Assembly (NCBI RefSeq): GCF_001594005.1
Contig: NZ_LTBA01000002.1
Location: 78,254 to 142,253, forward strand
Source: Clostridium tepidiprofundi DSM 19306
GTDB taxonomy: Bacteria; Bacillota; Clostridia; Clostridiales; Clostridiaceae
Reading direction: 5' to 3'
DNA: 64,000 nucleotides
Part shown: positions 29,421 to 37,295 of the stretch, one piece after another
Position numbering within the stretch: position 1 is the stretch's first letter
Layout of the letters: each line of letters starts with the position of its first letter
Program-made: the position numbers and the translations under genes
Notes under the pieces: model-generated
The model's database searches: none
The model's input: only the letters and a program-made list of their open reading frames with translations
What the model was told of the DNA's origin: nothing

Positions 29421-30131
29421 ATGTCAAAATTCAAAAAAATAGTTTTAATACTAGTTTTCTTATTAATAATTGAATTTTTAATTATTTTAAGCAATTATTT
29501 TAATCATATTGAAAGTTTTAAAGATATTAACATAGAAGGATATAAGCCAGGTAAGCCCATAGTAATATTGGTAGATATCACTTCAAATGAACTTGCTGTT
29601 TTCCAAAATGGTAATTTAATTAAGACTTATACTGTGGCTTCTGGAAAACCATCAACTCCTTCACCCATAGGTACTTGGAAGATAATAAGCAAAGGTACTT
29701 GGGGTGAAGGTTTTGGTGGAAGATGGATGGGATTTAATGTACCATGGGGCAAATATGGTATTCATGGAACAAATAAGCCTAATTCAATTGGTTGGAATTC
29801 TTCACATGGATGTATAAGGATGAAAAACAAAGACGTAGCTGAACTATATAAAATAACTCCATATGGAACACAAGTAATAATATATGGTGGACCATATGGT
29901 AATTTTGGATCTTATCTTCGCACATTAAAGCCCGGCATGAGAGGTTCAGACGTGTATGAAGTGCAAAGATCACTAAAAAATATAGGGTATTACAAAGCCA
30001 ATCCTGATGGAATTTATGGTAACTACATGAAAAATGTAGTTCATAGATTTCAAAAAGAAAACAAGCTTCCTATATCAGATACTGTAAGTTACAGTTTCTA
30101 TAGAAAGCTTGGAGTAATACTAATGGATTAA
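29421..30131 (+). CDS. L,D-transpeptidase with peptidoglycan-binding domain
   Basis: 236 residues. An N-terminal membrane anchor (8-25) is followed by the YkuD catalytic domain (about 45-155) with His115 in HGTNKPNSIG and Cys131 in SHGCIRM, and then a PG_binding_1 domain (about 168-236, GSDVYEVQRSLKNIGYY...VVHRFQKENKL). It makes 3->3 crosslinks or attaches proteins in the cell wall. The last 12 bases overlap the 3' end of the convergent tcdA gene. Confidence 0.92.
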   Translation: MSKFKKIVLILVFLLIIEFLIILSNYFNHIESFKDINIEGYKPGKPIVILVDITSNELAVFQNGNLIKTYTVASGKPSTPSPIGTWKIISKGTWGEGFGGRWMGFNVPWGKYGIHGTNKPNSIGWNSSHGCIRMKNKDVAELYKITPYGTQVIIYGGPYGNFGSYLRTLKPGMRGSDVYEVQRSLKNIGYYKANPDGIYGNYMKNVVHRFQKENKLPISDTVSYSFYRKLGVILMD

Positions 30132-30869
30132 GTCTTTTATAACCTCTCCGCCTATAATCATACCTGCAACGGGTGGAACAAATGAAATACTTCCTGGAAT
30201 CTGTTTTCTTATAGTAGTTTTCTCTGTTCCATCTGTGCAACTATTTTTTTCTTTATCAATAAATTTTCTTCTTTCAGGTTTTATCGGTTTTTCTTCTGAA
30301 TAAAGAACTTTTAGATCTTTTATTCCCCTTCTTTTAAGTTCATATCTCATCACTTTTGCAAGTGGACAAACCTTAGTATCAAATATATCAACTATTTCAA
30401 ACTTGGTAGGATCTAATTTATTGCCTGTTCCCATAGAACTGATTATATTTATATTATTACTTTTACACCACATTATAACAGCAATCTTAGATGAAACAGT
30501 ATCAATAGCATCTACTACATAATCAGTATCCTTTGAAATAATTTCACCTATGTTATCTTCTCTAATAAATTTAGCATGAATTTCAACTTTGCAGTCAGGA
30601 TTTATGCTAAGTATTCTTTCTTTCATTACTTCGACCTTGAATTTACCTATTGTATCCATTGTGGCTATTATTTGTCTGTTGATATTTGAAATACTAACAG
30701 TATCATTATCAACTAAAACCAATTTACCAACACCAGCTCGTACTAAAGCTTCAACTACAAAACTCCCTACTCCTCCTATACCTAAAACAATAACTTTACT
30801 ATTTTTCAACTTATGTAATGCTTCTTTCCCAATAATCAATTCAGTTCTAGAAAAAGCGTTTTGCTCCAT
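30120..30869 (-). CDS. tcdA: tRNA threonylcarbamoyladenosine dehydratase
   Basis: 249 residues, E1/ThiF-fold. GIGGVGS (30-36) binds ATP, DNDTVSISNINRQ (54-66) is the family motif, and a C-terminal PPVAGMIIGGEVIKDLI closes the domain. TcdA (CsdL, YgdL) cyclises t6A to ct6A at position 37 of ANN-decoding tRNAs. In many bacteria tcdA sits by the CsdA/CsdE sulfur-transfer system. Here it is next to the Suf-like pair, just 29 bases downstream of it on the same strand. Confidence 0.9.
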   Translation of the reverse strand: MEQNAFSRTELIIGKEALHKLKNSKVIVLGIGGVGSFVVEALVRAGVGKLVLVDNDTVSISNINRQIIATMDTIGKFKVEVMKERILSINPDCKVEIHAKFIREDNIGEIISKDTDYVVDAIDTVSSKIAVIMWCKSNNINIISSMGTGNKLDPTKFEIVDIFDTKVCPLAKVMRYELKRRGIKDLKVLYSEEKPIKPERRKFIDKEKNSCTDGTEKTTIRKQIPGSISFVPPVAGMIIGGEVIKDLIH

Positions 30870-30898
30870 TTTTATTTCTCCTCAGTAAATAAATTTAA

Positions 30899-31819
30899 CT
30901 ATTTTAAAAATCCTTTAAGTATTGTATCCTGTGCTTCTTCCTCTGTAAGTCCTAAAGACATAAGCTTCAATATTTGTTCTGACGCAATCTTTCCTATTGC
31001 AGCTTCATGTATAAGTTCAGCATCCTCATTTGATGCAGAAAGTGCAGGCACCGATGTTACCTTAGCATTATTCATTATTATAGAATCACATTCTATATGC
31101 CCACTACACTTATTTTTACCATCTAAATTAAAATAGAAAATCTGTTTTGAGTTATCCTTTGCTACAGAACGTGATACAATTTGAGCACTTGAATTTTTAC
31201 CAACCATTTCAATATTTATGTTTGAAGTAACTTCTTGATATAATTCTGTAAATATTCTTTCAGTAATAACAAGGTGTGCATTATCGTGAAGAATTATATT
31301 GGTATACTTTTCGCTACTATCAACACCCTTAATTTGAACCAATTCTATTTCTAAAGTAGCGTCTTCATATACTTCAATATATGTCTTTGTATTAAATATC
31401 TTTTTAGATACACTCGTTCCTTCTGCATAATGCTTCTCTATATATTTAAGCTTTGCACCCTTATGAACTTTTATTTCATGCACACCATCATGTACAGTCT
31501 TGTTAATACCAGAATTGTGGACTCCACAACCAGCAATCAAAACCACATCAGAACTTTCACCAATATTAATAGTATTGTTTACTGTATCTGTAAAATCTTC
31601 ATTTGTCAAAATTACAGGTATATGAACTGTAACCCCCATTACATTATTTTTTACATTTACTATTAATCCTGAATTATTCTCCTTACTTATTATTTCAACA
31701 TTATCTGATGTAACTCTGCTTATTGACTTACCATTGCTCCTAATGTTGTGTACTCCATTATATATTTTATCAGCATTATCAATCTCGTTTAATATATTTT
31801 TATTTATTAAATTTTCCAT
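30899..31819 (-). CDS. Short SufB/SufD-like Fe-S scaffold protein
   Basis: 306 residues, beta-helix core of the SufB/SufD family but shorter than the 420-480 residues of classic SufB/D. Recognisable parts are SGIVN-type turns, VVLIAGCGVHNSGINKTVHDGVHEIKV, KYIEKHYAEG, HIECDSIIMNNAKVTSVPALSASNEDAELIHEAAIGKIASEQILKLMSLGLTEEEA. With the following SufC-like ATPase it makes the two-gene minimal Suf system (SMS, SmsCB) known from methanogens and Clostridia, proposed to build or repair Fe-S clusters without SufS/U/E. Cluster-relevant cysteines and the histidine-rich segment are present, but the role is inferred. Confidence 0.82.
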   Translation of the reverse strand: MENLINKNILNEIDNADKIYNGVHNIRSNGKSISRVTSDNVEIISKENNSGLIVNVKNNVMGVTVHIPVILTNEDFTDTVNNTINIGESSDVVLIAGCGVHNSGINKTVHDGVHEIKVHKGAKLKYIEKHYAEGTSVSKKIFNTKTYIEVYEDATLEIELVQIKGVDSSEKYTNIILHDNAHLVITERIFTELYQEVTSNINIEMVGKNSSAQIVSRSVAKDNSKQIFYFNLDGKNKCSGHIECDSIIMNNAKVTSVPALSASNEDAELIHEAAIGKIASEQILKLMSLGLTEEEAQDTILKGFLK

Positions 31820-31824
31820 AGTAG

Positions 31825-32556
31825 CTACCTCTTTTCTTCACAGGTTTCACAATAATCACAAGCCGCTTGTTCTCTTATTTCCTTAATGATATCTGTCTTA
31901 TATGTCCTTTTCTTAACAGTTCCCCCCGACAATACAACAACCTCATCGGCTATATTTATAATTCTTTCCTGATGAGAAACAATAACAATAGTGCTATTAA
32001 ATTTTTTATGCATATTTTTGAATGTTTGAACCAATCTTTTAAAACTCCATAAATCTATACCTGCCTCTGGCTCATCAAAAATAGCAAGTTTTAGCTCTCT
32101 TGCCAAAACAGTAGCTATCTCAATCCTTTTAATTTCTCCACCTGATAAATTTCCATTAACCTCTCTATTTAAATAACTTTTAGGACATAATCCCATATCA
32201 GCTAGTAATTCTGGTATATCAACACCATTGGGATTATCTCTAGCTGAAAGCGCTATTAATTCCTTTACAGTCATACCCTTAAAATGTGCTGGTTGCTGAA
32301 AAGCATACCCTATTTTTCTCTTTGCTCTCTCTGTTATGCTTAAATTCGTTATATCTTCTCCATCAAACAATATCTTCCCTGAAGTAGGCTTATAAATACC
32401 CATCATAAGCTTACACAGTGTTGATTTACCCCCACCATTAGGTCCTGTAACAACATAGATTTTGTTATCCTCAAATTTTAAATTAATATTCTTAACAATA
32501 GCTGTATTACTATCTTGCTTATCGATATGCAGTGATACATCTTTAAATTCTATCAT
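31825..32556 (-). CDS. SufC-like Fe-S assembly ATPase
   Basis: 243 residues. Walker A GPNGGGKST, Q-loop FQQPAHFKG, signature LSGGEIKRIEIATVL, Walker B LAIFDEPEAGID and H-loop VSHQE are the SufC pattern, including the SufC-specific PEAGID. A C-terminal CDYCETCEEK cysteine cluster is extra. The gene ends six bases before the SufB/D-like start on the same strand, so the two are one operon. It belongs to the minimal two-component system described for the preceding entry. Confidence 0.92.
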   Translation of the reverse strand: MIEFKDVSLHIDKQDSNTAIVKNINLKFEDNKIYVVTGPNGGGKSTLCKLMMGIYKPTSGKILFDGEDITNLSITERAKRKIGYAFQQPAHFKGMTVKELIALSARDNPNGVDIPELLADMGLCPKSYLNREVNGNLSGGEIKRIEIATVLARELKLAIFDEPEAGIDLWSFKRLVQTFKNMHKKFNSTIVIVSHQERIINIADEVVVLSGGTVKKRTYKTDIIKEIREQAACDYCETCEEKR

Positions 32557-32608
32557 TATAAATATCTCCTTTGTTCATAAAATGATTCTTTTCATTTTAT
32601 TGTAGTGA

Positions 32609-33703
32609 TTATTGTAGTGATTTCTGTTTTAGTTTTTCAGTCATATCATGAATCTTTGCTATTCCTTCTTCTCTTAACTTTCTATTTTCTTCTTCTATCC
32701 TATGTGTTTCTTCTATTCCATTCATAATTGTTTGCCAAGTCTTTTCAAGTGTTTCAATCTTAACACTTGTTCCTCCTGTCAATTTAGCTATATCAACACT
32801 CTGATTTTTAATACTCTCTGCATTCTTTAAAAGCAATTCATTCGTTGTTCTATCTAACTCATTTAATGAATCAGATACTAATTTTTGCCTTTTTAATGCT
32901 ATCGCTTGTATAATACCATTCTTAAATACAGGTATTGTTATTATAAATGCAGAATGAACCTTTGAAATAAGCTTATAATTTCCTTTTTGTATCATTCTAA
33001 TCTGTGGTGCTGTCTGAAGTGCAACCATTTTTGCCATTTCAAGATCATACACTCTTTGCCTTAGCATCTCTAAAGCTGTTTTAGCATTTTCTAAATTTAT
33101 TGCATCCATTTGTTCTCCACTGTTATTTGCTTTTTGCTGTAATTTAGGTATATCCTCATTTTCCATTTTATCAATTATAACATTTCCAGCAGCAATGTAT
33201 TTTTCGAGTTCTCTATAATAATCAAAATTTTGCTCATAAAGTTCATCCAGCATTATATTTGCATCATTGATTTGAGATTTATATGCTCCGAGTTTTGTAT
33301 AAATCTTATCTATTTCTGCTCCAATAGTATTGTATTTTCCTATAAGTTTTTCCATGGTTTTACTTGGCTTTTTAAATAATTTACCTAAAAATCCATTGCT
33401 CTCATTTTTCTCAAAATCCTTTTTATCGAATTTCTTCATAATACTGGTTAATTCTTTTATCATAGTGCCAGAATCCTCAACTGCACTTGATTTAATAGAA
33501 TGTAGAATCTGATCAGCAAATTTTGATATCTGCTCTGCTGGCTCATTTCCAAATTCCAATATTGCATTCGCATCATTAACATTTAAATCTTCAGCAATTT
33601 TTAATACCTCTGGTGACTTTTTAAGTTCTAAACTTATGCTTTTAGCTTTTTCTTCTACATTTTCTTCATTAACAATCAACACTTCATTACCTACATTATC
33701 CAT
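32609..33703 (-). CDS. TelA/KlaA family toxic-anion-resistance-like protein
   Basis: 364 residues, mainly helical: FADQILHSI, LGKLFKKPSKTMEKLIGKYNTIGAEIDKIYTKL and AGNVIIDKMENEDIPKLQQKA, HSAFIITIPVFKNGIIQAIALKRQKL match PF05816 (TelA, Bacillus YceH). The family is linked to tellurite resistance and stress but its activity is unknown. It follows the YceG gene by 11 bases. Notably the ribosome binding site (AGGAGGGA, 33723-33730, inside the end of yceG) and the ATG are separated by a GACC-ATAA-GGTC hairpin (33711-33722). Confidence 0.88.
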   Translation of the reverse strand: MDNVGNEVLIVNEENVEEKAKSISLELKKSPEVLKIAEDLNVNDANAILEFGNEPAEQISKFADQILHSIKSSAVEDSGTMIKELTSIMKKFDKKDFEKNESNGFLGKLFKKPSKTMEKLIGKYNTIGAEIDKIYTKLGAYKSQINDANIMLDELYEQNFDYYRELEKYIAAGNVIIDKMENEDIPKLQQKANNSGEQMDAINLENAKTALEMLRQRVYDLEMAKMVALQTAPQIRMIQKGNYKLISKVHSAFIITIPVFKNGIIQAIALKRQKLVSDSLNELDRTTNELLLKNAESIKNQSVDIAKLTGGTSVKIETLEKTWQTIMNGIEETHRIEEENRKLREEGIAKIHDMTEKLKQKSLQ

Positions 33704-33714
33704 AAAAAACGACC

Positions 33715-35373
33715 TTATGGTCTCCCTCCTTTTCTTTTAAACAATCTTTTGAAAAATCCCTTTTTATTATCATATTTCTGAAAGTCAAGCTCAAAACGCA
33801 TATTTTCTAGTATATGCACATCATATAAGTCTGAATAAATATAGTTTTCAATATCATTATATCCCGAAGGATTAAATATGATTATATCAATTCCCATATA
33901 ATTCATAAAAGCCAACATTACACAGTCCTCAAAGGATAGATTTCCATTTTTTTCGTTATTGTATATTACAATTTTAGGTACTTCCTGTGGATAATCATTC
34001 CCTTGAAGCATTTGCATTATCGATGTGTCAAGATTTATGAGAACTGAAAAAATTTCAACCTGAAAATCACTAAAGTCTTCATTCTCTCTATTGATTATAA
34101 CTGGATTTGTACATAATTCATTTATTTTTTCAGCTATTGAAATCTGAAGACCTGTTCTAAGTTCTCTGTACTTCCACCAACTTGAATTTATCATTTTGTT
34201 TACATCAATACTTGAATCGCCATACATGATATGCACTTCGTTAAATTTTCCATATTCCATGTGAATAGGTGCTGTTATTGGAAGTTTGTTGTAAAATTTA
34301 ACTTGCTTCTGATTTAATATACTATCAATTTCCTTCCAATATTTATCAATATCATCATGAGTACCACTTACTTTCGCAAAAATATTGGGGATATATACTT
34401 CATTATTAGATACATTCCATCCATCTCTAATATACGCTTTTTCCTTAGCCCATATAAATATTTCTTCATAAGTAGTCTTAAGCGTAACAGCATTTACCCT
34501 ATATTCTGCGAATTGCCACGGTCTATAAAATTTCGATTCCTCTGAAAAAAGCATATCACCAATTTCCTTTTTGGCTTTGAAAGCTGCTGTACCAACTCTT
34601 TTATTGATTGTTTCAGGAAATGGCCTAATTTTTGCTCTTTTATGATAAAGTATTTCCCTTGAAAAATAATTCAATTTATCAATCTTATCAAAACTTCCTG
34701 TTTCATTTGTATTAAAATATAAAACATCACATCCCAGTGTTGAAAGAAATATGAGAAAAAATATCTCATCTATGGAAATATCACCATAGAACAAAACTTT
34801 TGGATTCATTTCTGAATAATTAAATTTATCAAATAATTCCTTACAATAGTGATTTATCCAATGAATCATATAATTCATCATAATCTTAAATTTATTAATA
34901 TCAATATCTTTATTGCTCTTCAAATAGTAATCCACTAATGCTCTTAAATTGCTCTTAATTTGCTTTGATAAAGTAACATTTTTTATCTTTGGAAATAAAT
35001 TATTACTATCTAAAAATATGAACATCTGCTCTGAATCAATATTGCCATCTTTAACACACCTATTCCAAACATCACTTATGGCATTTTGAATTGAAATGCT
35101 TATATCTCTATTTAATCCATCTGAAACCCGTAAATATAGACTTCCTAAAGCTCTTAGTTCTCTGTCCAATTTAGCAATATCGGTATAAAATTTCTCTTCG
35201 TTTTCCTTTATACCTATAAATCTATAAAAATATATAGGTATAGTCACAACATAAGAATTGTATTTGAAATTCTTTCTACTTGCAACTGGAGTCATTAAAC
35301 TTCTAATTATGTTTTCATTTATTTCTGAATTAATAGCCTTGATTTCTAGTTTGTTTAAACTCCACTTATCCAT
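33715..35373 (-). CDS. YceG family protein of the Ter/Yce stress cluster
   Basis: 552 residues, soluble, recognisable by IRPFPETINKRVGTAAFK, SKFYRPWQFAEYRVNAVTLK and the C-terminal SGYNDIENYIYSDLYDVHILENM; the domain belongs to the Bacillus YceG family found with TerD/TelA genes. Its mechanism is unknown. The TelA gene follows at once, the same yceG-yceH pairing as in Bacillus. TerC/TerD partners are not seen here. ATG at 35373 is used (AAGGACGG upstream) rather than the GTG two codons earlier. The 393-base gap upstream holds a hairpin pair and terminator (listed separately). Confidence 0.82.
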   Translation of the reverse strand: MDKWSLNKLEIKAINSEINENIIRSLMTPVASRKNFKYNSYVVTIPIYFYRFIGIKENEEKFYTDIAKLDRELRALGSLYLRVSDGLNRDISISIQNAISDVWNRCVKDGNIDSEQMFIFLDSNNLFPKIKNVTLSKQIKSNLRALVDYYLKSNKDIDINKFKIMMNYMIHWINHYCKELFDKFNYSEMNPKVLFYGDISIDEIFFLIFLSTLGCDVLYFNTNETGSFDKIDKLNYFSREILYHKRAKIRPFPETINKRVGTAAFKAKKEIGDMLFSEESKFYRPWQFAEYRVNAVTLKTTYEEIFIWAKEKAYIRDGWNVSNNEVYIPNIFAKVSGTHDDIDKYWKEIDSILNQKQVKFYNKLPITAPIHMEYGKFNEVHIMYGDSSIDVNKMINSSWWKYRELRTGLQISIAEKINELCTNPVIINRENEDFSDFQVEIFSVLINLDTSIMQMLQGNDYPQEVPKIVIYNNEKNGNLSFEDCVMLAFMNYMGIDIIIFNPSGYNDIENYIYSDLYDVHILENMRFELDFQKYDNKKGFFKRLFKRKGGRP

Positions 35374-35468
35374 AAGCACCGTCCTTCTTACTTGTTAAAT
35401 AAATGCATACAATGATATTATATCACATCGCCTGTAATTATTTCACTATTTTTTCTACTGAAATATAT

Positions 35469-35514
35469 GAAAGTGAACTACCACACCTATAAAGGAATGT
35501 GATAGTCCACTTTC
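35469..35514. mobile_element. IS200/IS605-like hairpin end
   Basis: GAAAGTGAACTACCACACC ... GTGATAGTCCACTTTC form a paired structure like the GTGAACTACCACACC element at 63876-63905. Probably a solo end of an IS200/IS605-related element; no transposase. Confidence 0.4.
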
Positions 35515-35525
35515 AAAACTTAACG

Positions 35526-35576
35526 AGGGGCTGTCACATTAGCAATTTAAAAGTGCTAATGCGACAGCCCCTTTTT
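35526..35576. terminator. Strong terminator-like hairpin upstream of yceG
   Basis: AGGGGCTGTCACATTAGCA and TGCTAATGCGACAGCCCCT form a stem with a mismatch, followed on the plus strand by CTTTTTC. No plus-strand gene ends here, so it more likely belongs to a mobile remnant or stops transcription from 35.8-36.5 kb. Confidence 0.55.
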
Positions 35577-35766
35577 CTGTACGCTCTTTAGAGTAGATTG
35601 GTAAAAATAGACAAGATTTAAATCTTCTGACCCTAAAATTGTCTAGTTTTGATAAACTTTCAGAAGTAGTTTTAAAGATTGTCTAAACTCCCCTTCAAGT
35701 CCCCATAGGGGATTTAGCAAATTCAGTCATTCTTAATTCACAAAAATGTACAATTGAACTTGCTAA

Positions 35767-36306
35767 TTAGTGTTTATGTGGATAATATTTAGAACCATCT
35801 TTTAATAAAAAATAAAATTCACGTGTTTTAAAATTTGAACAATCTTTAGGTATCAAAAAATACCAATATCTTTTTACGTTATCCACTTTATATGATAATT
35901 GTAATTTATCTAATATCATAACTACTTTATCAACATTGCTATCTACATACCCATATGTTAATAGACAACTTTCTTCTTCAAATATAGCAGCATAAGGTGG
36001 AGAATTATCTATTTTAGTTTTATTATATGAAAATCCAAATTCAGAAGAACGAAATTTTCTCCAACCAATAGGTGTCTTTTTAATATAGTTAGCATGTAAT
36101 GTTTTTATGCCTTTTTCACTATCTTTTTCAAATAAAACTATTTTTGATTTATCTAATGGAATAATTTCTAATATTTCTCCTTTATCTTTATAAATCTGCT
36201 CAATTGATGAATTGTAATAGAATACTAATCCCCAGCTTAAAAAAAATACTATTATAAAAATTACTATTAAATCTTCCTTTATAGAAGTTAATTTTATCCT
36301 AAACAT
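35767..36306 (-). CDS. Hypothetical protein with one transmembrane segment
   Basis: 179 residues. A single hydrophobic segment near the start (VIFIIVFFLSWGLVFYY, about 15-31) is followed by a soluble domain ending WYFLIPKDCSNFKTREFYFLLKDGSKYYPHKH. I do not recognise the family. The ATG lies within the last codons of the small secreted gene (frame overlap of 13 bases) and has GGTAGGAAG upstream, so the two are translationally coupled. Probably an extracytoplasmic protein anchored by its N-terminus; no catalytic motif seen. Confidence 0.55.
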   Translation of the reverse strand: MFRIKLTSIKEDLIVIFIIVFFLSWGLVFYYNSSIEQIYKDKGEILEIIPLDKSKIVLFEKDSEKGIKTLHANYIKKTPIGWRKFRSSEFGFSYNKTKIDNSPPYAAIFEEESCLLTYGYVDSNVDKVVMILDKLQLSYKVDNVKRYWYFLIPKDCSNFKTREFYFLLKDGSKYYPHKH

Positions 36307-36539
36307 CTTATACTTCCTACCATTTCTTCAGTTTCATATGGAATAACACAAGCTGTCAAAGCATCTAAAACATTTATAATTCCCCATGCCCTAAGAGAAT
36401 ATGAACTATTACTTTGAGCATTTAACTTTTGCAACTTATGTTTTATATCTATACTGTTTTCTTGAGCAGTTACACAAAGTGGAAATATAAAACAACTTAA
36501 CATAAACATTGTAATAAATAAACTTATAATTTTTTTCAT
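36294..36539 (-). CDS. Small secreted protein of unknown function
   Basis: 81 residues with a clear signal peptide (KKIISLFITMFMLSCFIFPLCVTAQ, cleavage likely near residue 26) leaving a mature peptide of about 55 residues with no recognised motif. GAGGTGATATT precedes the ATG at the right distance, which argues for a real gene. It is coupled to the following membrane protein. An alternative is a truncated precursor, since the mature part is short. Confidence 0.5.
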   Translation of the reverse strand: MKKIISLFITMFMLSCFIFPLCVTAQENSIDIKHKLQKLNAQSNSSYSLRAWGIINVLDALTACVIPYETEEMVGSIRCLG

Positions 36540-37295
36540 AATATCACCTCAAAAAGTTTTTGATAGTGTAAATACTTTACACTATCCTTTTAACAAACTC
36601 AGTCATTTTTTATTCACAAAAACTACCGAAAGTTTTTGTGAATAATGTACGACTTAACTTGCCACTAATATTATTTTTAAATTAATCAGCCAATTAGCTT
36701 TCCACATATATTAAGAGGATTTTGCGATACAAAATGTTTCAATTTTTATAGAAATTTTCTAAAAATATTTTTTCTTTTATTTGAAACATTTTTCAACTAT
36801 ATATTTTCTTAGGCAATTTAAAATAAATAACAAGTCAATTTTAAATTGCTATCATCTATTTTAAATTATACCATTTTACTTATAATTTGTAAATTGATAT
36901 TTAACATAATGTAACTTTAAAATTAATTTTAACTGAATTTAAGTATAATTCCCCTTTTCCTTAAAAATAATTTCCTACGGTTTATTCTCTAGTAAACTCG
37001 TTTTGCTAAAGCAAAAGCTTCAATCTCCCACTTACAGAAGTGGGAGTCTTGTAAAATCGATAAAACTACCTTTTTGCCAGTCATATATTTCTTTTCAATA
37101 AAATTAACACAAAGTTCTGCTACCTTCCATTTCGTGGTTTTAGCATATGCCAGCACAGTACTTGTTTCACCTAATAAAACATATTTTAGCGGAGTGTAAG
37201 ATAAATAATTGGTTTTAAAATTCATTTAGCAAAATATGAGTTGAAATATAATAAGACTGCCCTAAAAGGACAGTCTTATTATATTTGATTAGCAA
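36540..37295. other. Gap of 755 bases, repeats only
   Basis: Contains the 15-base hairpin at 36610-36645, a partial left end of the 161-bp element (36811-36850, AGGCAATTTAAAATAAATAA) and the minus-strand IS200/IS605-like end (36994-37065). The remainder (36666-36810, 36851-36993, 37066-37295) is AT-rich with no gene I can support. Confidence 0.6.
36994..37065 (-). mobile_element. Solo IS200/IS605-like end, minus-strand copy
   Basis: Reverse complement matches 21532-21650 except that the second hairpin is absent: TCCCACTTCTGTAAGTGGGA hairpin, GATTGAAGCTTTTGCTTT, then AGCAAAACGAGTT. The neighbouring 79-codon reading frame (36989-37225) runs through it and has no ribosome binding site. Confidence 0.5.

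Larger units (their letters stand above)
35718..36666. repeat. Repeated flank around the small-envelope-gene pair
   Basis: CAAATTCAGTCATTCTTAAT at about 35718-35761 and CAAACTCAGTCATTTTTTAT at 36591-36666 flank the two small genes; the second copy also contains a 15-base hairpin TTATTCACAAAAACT / AGTTTTTGTGAATAA (36610-36645). The two genes thus lie between direct copies of one short sequence. Confidence 0.45.

Noticed and set aside
36989..37225. 79-codon minus-strand reading frame
   Set aside because: It runs through the IS200/IS605-like hairpin, lacks a ribosome binding site and resembles no family I know. Kept as part of the repeat entry.
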